DNA from: Pleurocapsa sp. PCC 7319
Lineage (GTDB): Bacteria > Cyanobacteriota > Cyanobacteriia > Cyanobacteriales > Xenococcaceae
NCBI RefSeq assembly: GCF_000332195.1
Contig: NZ_KB235922.1
Span: forward strand, 124,001-188,000
DNA: 64,000 nt
Direction of reading: 5' to 3'
The notes beneath the pieces are model-generated. The model made no database searches. It saw nothing but the letters and a program-made list of their open reading frames with translations, and was not told the DNA's origin. The position numbers and the translations under genes were made by a program. This document shows positions 30,173 to 39,337 of this stretch, in pieces (position 1 is the stretch's first letter; each line of letters starts with the position of its first letter).

Positions 30173-32086
30173 TTAATATCCTACATAAAGCGGTACTGCG
30201 ATCATATTACCTTTACCTAAGCTTTGACGATTAAGAGTTTTTGTTTTTTCTTTACGATTTTCTATTATTTGGATAGTGTAGGTAGAACCAAAGGCTATTT
30301 CTCGATAGACTGCTGTAACAGAAGAGTCTCGATTAATTAATACTGGTATTTTTGGATCTTTGACTCCTTGTGAAGGATAAAACAATCCACCCAAAATTTC
30401 AGTCTTACCACTATTTAAAGTCGCAGCTACAGTATTACCAAACTCGGTTTTATACCCGAATAACCAAACTTGACCTCCATCATTTTTTAGCAGTGGTTCA
30501 GGTGGTGGAGACTCGCAGTTAAGCTGACGAGCGTATAGCTTTTGATTTTTACCAATATGAAACCGAGGAGTTACAACGTTTTCGATAAACCAAGTTCCGG
30601 TTGCTGAGGTTGTTGAGAAAAGAGCACCAGTAGAATGACGAAGCACTACAGGCTGGGAAGTTGCATTTTCTAACTGACATTTATTGTTTCCAAAGCAATT
30701 AAATCTTTCCACAATTACTGGATGTTTTTGGTTTTCAAACCGCAAAAAGCCTTTGGAAGAACTAATAGGCGAATTAAACCCAATTAGTCGACGAACATTC
30801 CCCCGCACGATCGCAGGTTTGTCTAGTGTATATCTTCCGTTGGGGAAGTAGACAGTAGTTTTGCCCGAATCTATCGCTTTTTGGATCGCTAATGAGTCGT
30901 CTAATTTGTCATCTGGATTAGCTCCATAATCTTTAACGTTAGCCCAATTGTTAAGGTTAGGATCGGAAAATTTTGGTGTTTCAATGACAGCTAAGTTAAG
31001 TGTTGTCTGGTCTGAATCAAATAGGCTTAAGGGTTCGGAGGAAATGAATTCTTCTACTCGCGAACCCATTATAAGATCGTCACCATTTTTAATGGCAGCT
31101 TTATAACCTTCTACATTGACATTACGAACTAAAAGATGAACGGAGTTTTCAATAGCAACCTGCTGGGGCGAACCACCGCGAAGTTCTGAATCAATTAGTA
31201 CATTGGGACCAGGCCAGAGACCTTTATTGATGAGAGCAGGAACTGAATTAAGGCTGGTTAATTTACGGACAGCAATAACATTACTATCGTTGAGAATACC
31301 AACTTGATTTTGCTTTTCTAAATGAATATTTTCGAAAGTAATGCCATAGAGAGCAGACGCAACCCGAATCCCCTTATCAAAACCTTTAATAGTTACGTTC
31401 TTAATTAGACAGGGACCCACTTCTCTGGTGAGTTCTAAACCTACTGCTCCTTGACCATCCTGAGAAACGATTTCTACATTTTCAACTGCACCAGTATTAC
31501 TGGCATTGAAGTCTACTCCAATAGCACCAGGATTATCTTTGCCAATGTCAAAAGTCATATCAAAGATGTAGTTGTTATGAGCGCGTGGTCCTTGACCATC
31601 TTTTGTTCCAATTGAACCTGTACGGATTATTGATTGAGGGCTGTTAGGATCTTGAAAAAGGTCAGAATGATCTTTGAGTTGGATAATCGTATGACCCATA
31701 CCTTCACCTTGCCAAGTCAAAAAAGCGCCAAATGTTCCATTCTCGCGCTTCCATTCGAGTACATCACTAACTATATAAGTTCCCGTGGGAAAAAAAAGCG
31801 TTCGATGCTGCATTAGATTCTGCTGAACAGCTTGAAGGATAGCTTCAGTGTCGTCGATTTTACCATCTCCTTTGGCTCCATAATCTCGCACATTGACAAA
31901 ATTAGCATCAAGAGGATAAACAACTTTGACACTTTTCATACTAGAGTTTGAAGCTGAGATATAGTTAGATAGACCGATTAAGCATAGAATGCTTAATATC
32001 ATTACGATCAAGAATTTTAAAGCAGCATAATTCTGATGTAACAAGATTTGAGCAAATTTGTGTTTTTGCTTTTGGAGATTTTTCAT
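30173..32086 (-). CDS. Pectate-lyase-superfamily (two-repeat beta-helix) protein, membrane-anchored
   Basis: After an N-terminal anchor (residues about 22-40, LKFLIVMILSILCLIGLSNYI) come two copies of the pectate_lyase_3 start: FVNVRDYGAKGDGKIDDTEA near residue 64 and NWANVKDYGANPDDKLDDSLA near residue 382. Each is followed by an FFPTGTY or YFPNGRY strand and a long run of right-handed beta-helix repeats. Such proteins cleave or bind acidic polysaccharides outside the cytoplasm. Here, inside a polysaccharide locus, it may trim or modify the polymer made. No catalytic residues could be assigned with confidence. The total is 637 residues. Confidence 0.85.
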   Translation of the reverse strand: MKNLQKQKHKFAQILLHQNYAALKFLIVMILSILCLIGLSNYISASNSSMKSVKVVYPLDANFVNVRDYGAKGDGKIDDTEAILQAVQQNLMQHRTLFFPTGTYIVSDVLEWKRENGTFGAFLTWQGEGMGHTIIQLKDHSDLFQDPNSPQSIIRTGSIGTKDGQGPRAHNNYIFDMTFDIGKDNPGAIGVDFNASNTGAVENVEIVSQDGQGAVGLELTREVGPCLIKNVTIKGFDKGIRVASALYGITFENIHLEKQNQVGILNDSNVIAVRKLTSLNSVPALINKGLWPGPNVLIDSELRGGSPQQVAIENSVHLLVRNVNVEGYKAAIKNGDDLIMGSRVEEFISSEPLSLFDSDQTTLNLAVIETPKFSDPNLNNWANVKDYGANPDDKLDDSLAIQKAIDSGKTTVYFPNGRYTLDKPAIVRGNVRRLIGFNSPISSSKGFLRFENQKHPVIVERFNCFGNNKCQLENATSQPVVLRHSTGALFSTTSATGTWFIENVVTPRFHIGKNQKLYARQLNCESPPPEPLLKNDGGQVWLFGYKTEFGNTVAATLNSGKTEILGGLFYPSQGVKDPKIPVLINRDSSVTAVYREIAFGSTYTIQIIENRKEKTKTLNRQSLGKGNMIAVPLYVGY

Positions 32087-32158
32087 AGAAGGTTCTGAAA
32101 ATATGTCTTTGTATAGTGACTAACTAAATGTCGGTGAAAAAATTCTGATACTTTGTTG

Positions 32159-33469
32159 TTATTTTGCTAGCACTTGTTTTTCGTGCCAACGAATGCCAAT
32201 AATAATAGCCATGGAAAGCATATAAGCAGGCTCTTCTAACTGTGTAAAGATAAAGCCGTAGATCATAATTGTTAGGACTAAAAACTTAGACAAATCATCT
32301 AAACATATTTTTCTCCAAACCACTGAAGCTAGATATAGGTAAGATGCTAGTCCTAAAAAGCCTAAGTCTCCCCAGATAGCAGCCCATCCCCAAAAAGGCG
32401 AAAATAAGCTACTACCTGTAGCTAGCCAGCTAGAAGCAACATACCGCCATACTTCACTGCCAATAGTGGTGCGGGTAGCTCCCAGAGGCGACAAAAGTTC
32501 TTCGTAGTCTCTCAACATCCATCCACCTAAACGATCAATGGTGTGACCAGGACCAAGACCTAAAACCCAGTTTAGAGGGGTATGAAAATGTTCTAAAGTA
32601 ATCTTAATCCCCGACAGTTTTAATTTAGTTGCTTCGCCATCTGGAGCATAAATTTCGGGTCTTATCCAGGTATTAAAAGAATCAAATGCAGGCACATTCT
32701 GAATAACCCAACTAAAAACCAACATGAACGCAATGAAGCCAATCATATAGACTATAGCTTCGCTAATCTTACCCTTAGTTAGTGCTAATATAGCAAAGCT
32801 TAAAATAAGGATCAGCAACACTTGCTTGGCATCGGAGGCGAGTATGTTACCTAAACCCGCTATCAAAACTAAAATTCTGACCCATATTGGTTGTGACTTG
32901 GCGATCGCAAAATAATAGATCACAAAGCTAACAGACACTGACGCTCCGACAACATGTCCAGATCCTGAGCGATAAAAGACTCCCTGAATATTGTCACAAT
33001 CTCCAGGTAAGTGACAGTAGCCAAAAGCAAACTTTTGGCAATAAATTAGAAGTAAATGAAAAAAAACAAACCCCTCAAACCAAATTCTTAGTTTCTTCAA
33101 GATTCTCACTGAGATTGGCAAACTTACAATTGCTACTAGAAGCAAAAAAGGCTCAACAAGCAAAAGGGTTTTTAAAACAACATTGATCAAGCCTGCATGA
33201 TTTAACAGGGCACTACCAAAATTAATTGCCAAAAAAAGTAGCAATCCCCACAATAGTGTATGGCAAGTATTAATTTGACTACGATTTTCAGTCTTTGTCT
33301 TCACTAACGCTACACCACAAGCACAAGGTATTGTAGCAAAATGTACAAAGTTAATTGGAGCTGGTGCGCCGAAAGTCTCTAAAAGACGTGAAAAGAAGAC
33401 CGTTGCAAATGCTATTAGTAATAGAGATGAAGAACCAACGATTTGTTTTTGATGAGATAAAACCGTCAT
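32159..33469 (-). CDS. O-antigen polymerase/ligase-like membrane protein (Wzy/WaaL type)
   Basis: The 436-residue protein is nearly all hydrophobic, with about 10-12 predicted transmembrane segments. A long polar loop (roughly residues 255-345, including FHTPLNWVLGLGPGHTIDRLGGW) lies before the last helices. The GLGPG-type motif in this loop is common in the Wzy/O-antigen ligase family. It would polymerise or ligate lipid-linked repeat units in the plasma membrane. The family is poorly conserved, so polymerase versus ligase is open. The next gene upstream ends one base before its start, so they share an mRNA. Confidence 0.8.
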   Translation of the reverse strand: MTVLSHQKQIVGSSSLLLIAFATVFFSRLLETFGAPAPINFVHFATIPCACGVALVKTKTENRSQINTCHTLLWGLLLFLAINFGSALLNHAGLINVVLKTLLLVEPFLLLVAIVSLPISVRILKKLRIWFEGFVFFHLLLIYCQKFAFGYCHLPGDCDNIQGVFYRSGSGHVVGASVSVSFVIYYFAIAKSQPIWVRILVLIAGLGNILASDAKQVLLILILSFAILALTKGKISEAIVYMIGFIAFMLVFSWVIQNVPAFDSFNTWIRPEIYAPDGEATKLKLSGIKITLEHFHTPLNWVLGLGPGHTIDRLGGWMLRDYEELLSPLGATRTTIGSEVWRYVASSWLATGSSLFSPFWGWAAIWGDLGFLGLASYLYLASVVWRKICLDDLSKFLVLTIMIYGFIFTQLEEPAYMLSMAIIIGIRWHEKQVLAK

Positions 33470-33470
33470 T

Positions 33471-34643
33471 TTAAATGTTGTAGTTTTTGATTGTTTGATG
33501 ATAAATACCGAGTATCTGCTGGTAATTTCTAGAAGTCGTATATTTTTTCTCGTACTCCTTGCGAGCTTCTTGGCGCATTTTAACTACTTTGGTTGGATTA
33601 TCTAATATTGTCTTCACTTGAGCTGCTAATAAATGAGATTTGCCTGGCTCAAATAGCAAACCAGTTCTCCCACTATCTACAAGTTCTGCGATCGCACCGA
33701 TGTTGGCAGCAATTACAGGTGTTCCCTTAGCAAAGGCTTCTATCGCAACTCTGCCGAAGGTTTCATACCATTTGGACGGAAAAATTAGCACTTTTGCATT
33801 ACCCATAAGTTCATAAACTTCTTCCATAGGTCTACGTCCTAGCCATTCAATTGACGAGTTCTGCTCTGTAGCTTGAAGCACCATCTCTGAGAGAGGTCCA
33901 TCTCCCACAATTTTGAGTGACAGCCGATTATCTATAGTTTGCCAGGCTTCTAATAGTGTATCGATACCTTTCTCGACAGATAGTCTCCCTACATAGATCC
34001 CATAGTTACCTTTACCTTCACCCACACCTGGATCGCGATCTACAAAGTTAGGCTTAACCTTGATTTTTTCTCTAGGAATACCCCCTTGAATATACTTTTG
34101 ACGTGCAAATTCTGTCAGCGCAATGTAAACATCTACTGCCGAAGTCCAAGTTTTCAGCCAATAGTGTACACTATTCATCGCTGCGACAACTCCCGTTGCA
34201 GCGTGACTATTTCGATAACAACCATGATATATACCTGGCAAAGCAACACTAACCCCAAGACAATCTTCACAAATACTTCCTTGTCGAAAAAATAAGGCAT
34301 TGGGGCATAGTAGCCGATAATTGTGTAGTGTTTGAACTACGGGAACGTTTTGTTCTTTTGCTGCATAATATACTGAGGGAGAAATCAGCGGTAAAAAATT
34401 GTGAACATGAACAATGTCATAAGGCTTTTGACTAAGTTGCCTTCGCATCTTTCTGTAACTATGCCTCGACCAGATAGTATTCGCCGCTGAATGAATTGGA
34501 TTGAGTTTCCCTAAGCGGTCATTATGCTCTTTATAAAGGTCAACTTCATGACCATGAGCTTGCAATAAACTTATCTCTGCATCACAAACTTCATCTTCGC
34601 CACCTCTGATTTGATAACGATTATGCACCATTAGAATACGCAT
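33471..34643 (-). CDS. Glycosyltransferase family 4
   Basis: The ATG at 34643 (MRILMVHNRYQIRGGEDEV) begins at the first strand; a more upstream start would add ten residues. The GT-B fold shows a GGEDEV substrate loop, HVHNFLPLISPSVYYAA, the Cys-rich QGSICEDCLGVSVALPGIYHGCYRNSH loop typical of a cyanobacterial/proteobacterial subgroup, IYVGRLSVEKGIDTLLEAW, and the nucleotide-binding EAFAKGTPVIAANIGAIAELVDSGRTGLLFEPG. The sugar donor and acceptor are unknown. It is immediately upstream of the polymerase-like gene. Confidence 0.93.
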   Translation of the reverse strand: MRILMVHNRYQIRGGEDEVCDAEISLLQAHGHEVDLYKEHNDRLGKLNPIHSAANTIWSRHSYRKMRRQLSQKPYDIVHVHNFLPLISPSVYYAAKEQNVPVVQTLHNYRLLCPNALFFRQGSICEDCLGVSVALPGIYHGCYRNSHAATGVVAAMNSVHYWLKTWTSAVDVYIALTEFARQKYIQGGIPREKIKVKPNFVDRDPGVGEGKGNYGIYVGRLSVEKGIDTLLEAWQTIDNRLSLKIVGDGPLSEMVLQATEQNSSIEWLGRRPMEEVYELMGNAKVLIFPSKWYETFGRVAIEAFAKGTPVIAANIGAIAELVDSGRTGLLFEPGKSHLLAAQVKTILDNPTKVVKMRQEARKEYEKKYTTSRNYQQILGIYHQTIKNYNI

Positions 34644-34754
34644 GTTAAAAGTTCCTGATAATCTCTTGGTCAAGCTACAACCTTTAAGGAGATTGAAGTA
34701 ATGCTAGAATTCAAAGCTATTTTGTGATGCTGAAACTCCAATCAGAAATGTTAA

Positions 34755-36002
34755 TCATCTCGACGTGATCGCTTTGTAGGGTTCTAGAGTAGTATAAAAA
34801 TTGTTGACCAACTGATGCCAATGATATTGTCGAGAACAGATCAAAGCTTCCTCACTCAATTGTTTGAGGATATTGCGATCGCTAGCTAGTTCCCCTAGAG
34901 CATCGCTGAGTTTTTGAATTACAATCGCCGAACTTAAATCTGCCGTATCAATTACCCTACCGCAAGAGTTATTTACCATAACTCCTGGTCCACCCAAATT
35001 CAAGCAAACTACTGGCAAACTGTGGGATAAAGCTTCTAAAACTACGTTGCCACTGGAGTCATGTAAACTGGGAAAAAGAAATACGTCATGTTGACTATAT
35101 AACTGTAAAACTTGCTTTTGGGGCATCCAATCAATCCAGTCAATAGCTGTATCTATTTCTAGCTTTTCTGCCATACGGTGTAACCAAGCTTCATCCATAC
35201 CTTTCCCAACTACTGTAAGTCGAGAATTAGGCATTTGTTTCTGAAATTGAGCAAAAGCTTGGAGTCCGAGATGCAATCCTTTCCAGTAGACTAATCTACC
35301 TACATATAACAGGCGAAATTCTCCATCTGTGCGGGGATTTTTAGCTTCTAGTTTTTGGCAATCTTTATTAGGGGGTTCAATACCGATTTCTAAACAAAGA
35401 CGACATTTATCTTGATGGGATTGGGGAATAGCTGCTTTAGTTTCTTTCGTCTTACACAAGATAATACTAGAACGCTGATACATAGCTTGAAGTAGAGGAT
35501 TAATCACAATCAGCCAATTGGATAAATCTCTCAACCAATCTAAGATATAACCCCGTAAAGGAAAACTTGACCTTAGTGTTTGGGGTGCATTTTCTCCTCC
35601 ACCAAGAGGACCACAGATGAAAGGAATACCTAAAAATGCCATAAATGATGGCATCCGCAATACCCCAAAGGTAATATGATGTACCCAATCAAAATTAACT
35701 TTCTGGGTCAAGGAGTGGGCAACACGATATGCCCCCCATTGCCAAAAAAGATAGTATAGATAAACCCCCCCGGGGATTTTTTTCCAGTGTCTGACCCATA
35801 TTGGTAAGTCATAGTAAACAAAATGCAAATTAGATCTGGGATCTAAAGATAACGCTTCATCAATGACGGCTTGATTGTTGGCGCGGGTAATCACCCATAC
35901 TTCATGACCCATATGTGCTATTTCTTTAGCCCAATGCCAACCGACCCCAGGTTCAGAGCCTTTATTGGGTTCACAAGCATAGGCAGATAGCAGTATTTTC
36001 AC
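34755..36002 (-). CDS. Glycosyltransferase family 4
   Basis: A GTG at 36002 starts VKILLSAYACEPNKGSEPGVGWHWA, the family's N-terminal strand and loop, two bases after the stop of the upstream gene. The longer frame to 36086 lies inside that gene and is not used. C-terminal features are LLYVGRLVYWKGLHLGLQAF and VVLEALSHSLPVVCLNLGGPGVMV with the conserved Glu. The CEPNKGSEPGVGW start is shared with a distinct GT4 subgroup in exopolysaccharide loci. Donor unknown. Confidence 0.92.
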   Translation of the reverse strand: MKILLSAYACEPNKGSEPGVGWHWAKEIAHMGHEVWVITRANNQAVIDEALSLDPRSNLHFVYYDLPIWVRHWKKIPGGVYLYYLFWQWGAYRVAHSLTQKVNFDWVHHITFGVLRMPSFMAFLGIPFICGPLGGGENAPQTLRSSFPLRGYILDWLRDLSNWLIVINPLLQAMYQRSSIILCKTKETKAAIPQSHQDKCRLCLEIGIEPPNKDCQKLEAKNPRTDGEFRLLYVGRLVYWKGLHLGLQAFAQFQKQMPNSRLTVVGKGMDEAWLHRMAEKLEIDTAIDWIDWMPQKQVLQLYSQHDVFLFPSLHDSSGNVVLEALSHSLPVVCLNLGGPGVMVNNSCGRVIDTADLSSAIVIQKLSDALGELASDRNILKQLSEEALICSRQYHWHQLVNNFYTTLEPYKAITSR

Positions 36003-36004
36003 TC

Positions 36005-37132
36005 TTATTCTCTTAGTATGTGGGAAATTTCTGCTGCTAAGAAAGCAGCATAATCCCAGTCTTCCCTTTCTTGGCAATGAAACCAACTTTCAGCTAAATA
36101 AAATTGAGCTAATTTTTCATATCTAGAGCGATCTATACCCACAGAATCCAAATACTGAGCTACTATAGGCTGTTTTCTAGTAGTTTCTAAAAGATTTTTT
36201 TTCTTCTGCAATAAATGAGATTGAATATATTGAAAATGGAATAAATCTTGAAGAGGAAGACCATTAAATTTAGCTTCTTCCCAATCTACTGCCAGCAATT
36301 GGCGACCGCTAGACCACTTTAAATTCCAGGGAGCAAAATCACCATGAACCCAAACACTAGGAAGGGGAGTCGGATCTTCCAACCTCGCTAATAACTGAGT
36401 CAAATTAGCTTGCATATTGGGTTTAATACTATCTGACATAGCTAAACGCTGCTTCAGAAATTGGACTTGCTTTTGTAAAGAGGTCTGTAAATCAGGAATA
36501 CAAGCACAAGCAAACCAAGATATGTGAGCTGAAGTTAAGCTAGTTTCTGTCAGTTTCCCTTCTCTCGATGTTTGGACTGCTATTCCCTTGGCGCGATCTA
36601 CATATAGCAACTGAGGAGCAAAACCTGGTTTTTCTGTTGCCAAGCTGCTTAAAGTTTTGGCTTCGTGCAAAATCTTGATGGTGGCATTATTTGCCAAAGG
36701 AACTTTAGCAATACCAATTAAATTGGATTTTGAATCTACTAACGACACTACTGCTTTGCGATTTATACCAGGTGTACCAATGTAAATTATTGGAAGTGGA
36801 TACAAACCTTTTAACCCTAAGTGCTGCCAATTGCGATCTTTTGCGCCTACAATACCGATAGATGTGACCCCTGGTAATCTTTGTAGTTGTTTTGCCTGAT
36901 AAGCACCAAGCAAAAATTGCCATTTCCAATATGAAATCGTGCCATAGGGTCGCCACTGCTGAAGAACAGAAATACCATACTTAGGGTTTTGAGGAATAAT
37001 CCAACGGGGGCCTTTATGACTGCCAATGACCCAAAATCTTGATTCAAAAGGAACTTGTTTTCCACTTGGTATTAGCTTTGCTCCTTTTGGAAAAACGCGA
37101 TCGATAATTAATTCAATTAGTTGCCAGTCCAA
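36005..37132 (-). CDS. Aminoglycoside-phosphotransferase-fold kinase
   Basis: The C-terminal half has the APH motifs VWVHGDFAPWNLKW (catalytic loop HGDxxxxN, residues about 263-276) and LLAVDWEEAKFNGLPLQDLFHF (the DxE metal-binding region). The N-terminal 180 residues are poorly conserved. The 375-residue protein is cytosolic. Kinases of this fold in polysaccharide loci probably phosphorylate a sugar or lipid-linked intermediate, not an antibiotic; this is inference from context. It ends two bases before the next GT4 gene, so it belongs to the same operon. Confidence 0.8.
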   Translation of the reverse strand: MDWQLIELIIDRVFPKGAKLIPSGKQVPFESRFWVIGSHKGPRWIIPQNPKYGISVLQQWRPYGTISYWKWQFLLGAYQAKQLQRLPGVTSIGIVGAKDRNWQHLGLKGLYPLPIIYIGTPGINRKAVVSLVDSKSNLIGIAKVPLANNATIKILHEAKTLSSLATEKPGFAPQLLYVDRAKGIAVQTSREGKLTETSLTSAHISWFACACIPDLQTSLQKQVQFLKQRLAMSDSIKPNMQANLTQLLARLEDPTPLPSVWVHGDFAPWNLKWSSGRQLLAVDWEEAKFNGLPLQDLFHFQYIQSHLLQKKKNLLETTRKQPIVAQYLDSVGIDRSRYEKLAQFYLAESWFHCQEREDWDYAAFLAAEISHILRE

Positions 37133-37227
37133 TCTCTTATGTTACTCCATCTAAAATATAGCTCTATTAAAGCGATAAGCTGTTTGGTTTTTACAGAGGC
37201 TATAAATTTTGATCATCATTTATTTTT

Positions 37228-38367
37228 TCAACTATCGAACATTTGCTCGTAATGCTTTAATGCAGCAGCGGCAATTTTGTTCCAATGGAGGTTATCAATC
37301 GCGTAACGTCGCCCTTTCAGACCCATTTCTTTCCATTCCGAACGAACACTTAGAAGTTCCATCAAACCATCTTTAATAGCCGCTACTTCTGGCGTAACTA
37401 CAACACCACAGCCACTTGCTCTAACATGAGGTGCAATACCAGCAACCTCTGAAACTAACAACACTCGTCCTGCTAGCATTGCTTCAAGAGCAGACAAGCC
37501 AAACCCCTCAAAGCGAGAAGGCAGACAAAAGATATCATATTTTGAGATTATTAAAGAAGAAGAATCATAATCAGGTTCTAAAAAAGTAACTCTGTCTTTT
37601 GAAACGAGCCTAGTAGCCTTCTTTTGTAGTTTATCTTTGTCTCTCTGACCTGGACCTTGAATAGTCAGAGTTGCATTGGTTGCTCCAGCAATTTGAGCAA
37701 AAGCATCAAGTAGAATATCCAAGCCTTTATGATGAGTGTCTACGCGACCAAAGAAAAAGAACTTAGAAGCTTTATGCTCCCTCCATTTCAATGAAGACTC
37801 AGCAGGGACATCTTCAAGTAAAAAACCACCAGGTGCTTCTATAATGGGATTGTTAATTTCTAATTTTTGCAACCACTTGGCATGACGGCGATCGTATAGC
37901 TGTACAGCCTTAGAATCCCTTAGCATTCTTTTTTCAAAAAGATGCCAGTAAGGCCATTTTAAGTGGGAATTCTTTTTGAGCATAGCTGGATGGTAGATGT
38001 CCAAAGGTGCTGCTATGTAAGGTACTTTTAGTCTTTTTAGTAGACGAGATACTGAATAGACGCTGGGATGAAACGTTCCATTAATAACTACAATGGTATT
38101 ATTTTTTTCGCTGATATAGTTACGAAAATATTGCTTTAACTCAGGTGAAATCGCAAATGATGGAGCTTCATTATGATTAGAAAAACATTCAATTTTGTAA
38201 CCGATATCTGTCTGGAATGAACTAGCGTTCTGCCTCTCACACAATATCGTTACGTCGGCTCCACATGCTACCAAACCTGTAGCAAGTCCATGGATAATTG
38301 TGCTGGTTCCACCGATTGGTCTTTCTCCATAGGGTGAAAAATGTTTAAGATAAAAATATATTTTCAT
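37228..38367 (-). CDS. Glycosyltransferase family 4
   Basis: The ATG at 38367 (preceded by an in-frame GTG at 38370) starts KIYFYLKHFSPYGERPIGGTSTIIHGLA, with the GG(T)S loop for the acceptor side. The C-terminal half has FFFGRVDTHHKGLDILLDAF, FCLPSRFEGFGLSALEAMLAGRVLLVSEVAGI, and the usual E-x7-E pattern. The upstream FkbM methyltransferase gene ends at 38370, so the two are coupled. Donor and acceptor unknown. Confidence 0.92.
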   Translation of the reverse strand: MKIYFYLKHFSPYGERPIGGTSTIIHGLATGLVACGADVTILCERQNASSFQTDIGYKIECFSNHNEAPSFAISPELKQYFRNYISEKNNTIVVINGTFHPSVYSVSRLLKRLKVPYIAAPLDIYHPAMLKKNSHLKWPYWHLFEKRMLRDSKAVQLYDRRHAKWLQKLEINNPIIEAPGGFLLEDVPAESSLKWREHKASKFFFFGRVDTHHKGLDILLDAFAQIAGATNATLTIQGPGQRDKDKLQKKATRLVSKDRVTFLEPDYDSSSLIISKYDIFCLPSRFEGFGLSALEAMLAGRVLLVSEVAGIAPHVRASGCGVVVTPEVAAIKDGLMELLSVRSEWKEMGLKGRRYAIDNLHWNKIAAAALKHYEQMFDS

Positions 38368-38369
38368 CA

Positions 38370-39260
38370 CTACTTTGAGTGTCTATACGATTTCTCAGCA
38401 AGGATATTGGCAAAGTTGACTGTTTCGTTAACTTTTAATGGTTTCGTTCCAAACAGGCCTATGCGAGATAGGTGATAACCGCAATCACGTAAAAGAGTCA
38501 ATAATTCTGCACTACTATTACCTGTAATTTGCAAGCGAGCATCACTGACTTCAACAATAATATATTCAACAACTCTTTGCTTTAATATATTTTTCATGCC
38601 TTTCAGTACCTTAAGCTCTGCTCCTTCTACATCAATCTTTATAAGCCTAATTTTATCTAAATTTGACTGTAGATAATAATCATCAAATTTGGTCGTTTTA
38701 ACTTTTTCTGAGCCAAAATCTTCACTTTTGTTCGTAATGGGCATGATGCTACCCAACCCTGAATTTCTCTTTAAAGTACCTCTCATGACTGCATAACCAT
38801 TTTCATCAGAACATGCTAATTTCTCCAATTTAGTCATAATAGTTAAATTACTATTATTAAGATTTTTTACATTCTGCTGTAAATATTCGGATAGGTAACT
38901 AGAAGGTTCAAAAGATATTATGCTTCCTGATGGACTCACATGATGAGCTGCAAGTACACTAAAGTAACCCAAGTTAGCCCCAATGTCTACAAAAGTATCT
39001 CCAGGGCGCAGAAGTTTCTTAAACAAGAGAGTTTCACGCAATTCGTAATACCCTAAGAAATATAAACTCTGCTGAGAATATTCTCGACAATCTCTAATTT
39101 CAAACATGCACAAGTTGTCCTTCGTAGAAACGACTACTGGCATATCAGGAAATGTGATTATTTCGTCGTATTGATTTAAAAACTGACGAATAATACTTCC
39201 TGTAAGAGGCAATTTTTGGGTAATTCTTCTCAATAATGATGCTTTTAACTTAAATTTCAT
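38370..39260 (-). CDS. FkbM family methyltransferase
   Basis: The 296-residue protein has GDTFVDIGANLGYFSVLAAHHV, the SAM-binding motif I (residues about 88-109), IISFEPSSYL as motif post-I, and IRLIKIDVEGAELKVLKGM, the hallmark FkbM IDVEGxE segment (residues about 205-223). FkbM-family enzymes methylate hydroxyls of sugars or polyketides. In this locus it probably O-methylates the polysaccharide or a sugar precursor. Confidence 0.93.
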   Translation of the reverse strand: MKFKLKASLLRRITQKLPLTGSIIRQFLNQYDEIITFPDMPVVVSTKDNLCMFEIRDCREYSQQSLYFLGYYELRETLLFKKLLRPGDTFVDIGANLGYFSVLAAHHVSPSGSIISFEPSSYLSEYLQQNVKNLNNSNLTIMTKLEKLACSDENGYAVMRGTLKRNSGLGSIMPITNKSEDFGSEKVKTTKFDDYYLQSNLDKIRLIKIDVEGAELKVLKGMKNILKQRVVEYIIVEVSDARLQITGNSSAELLTLLRDCGYHLSRIGLFGTKPLKVNETVNFANILAEKSYRHSK

Positions 39261-39337
39261 ATATTTAAACTCAATATTAAATCTTTGCGAAACTAAAAAA
39301 GATTTTTAGAAAAAAAATTTACGCAGTTGCCTTTGCT

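Noticed and set aside
36005-37132. Aminoglycoside resistance enzyme
   Set aside because: Only the APH fold is supported. The location within a polysaccharide operon argues against antibiotic resistance.
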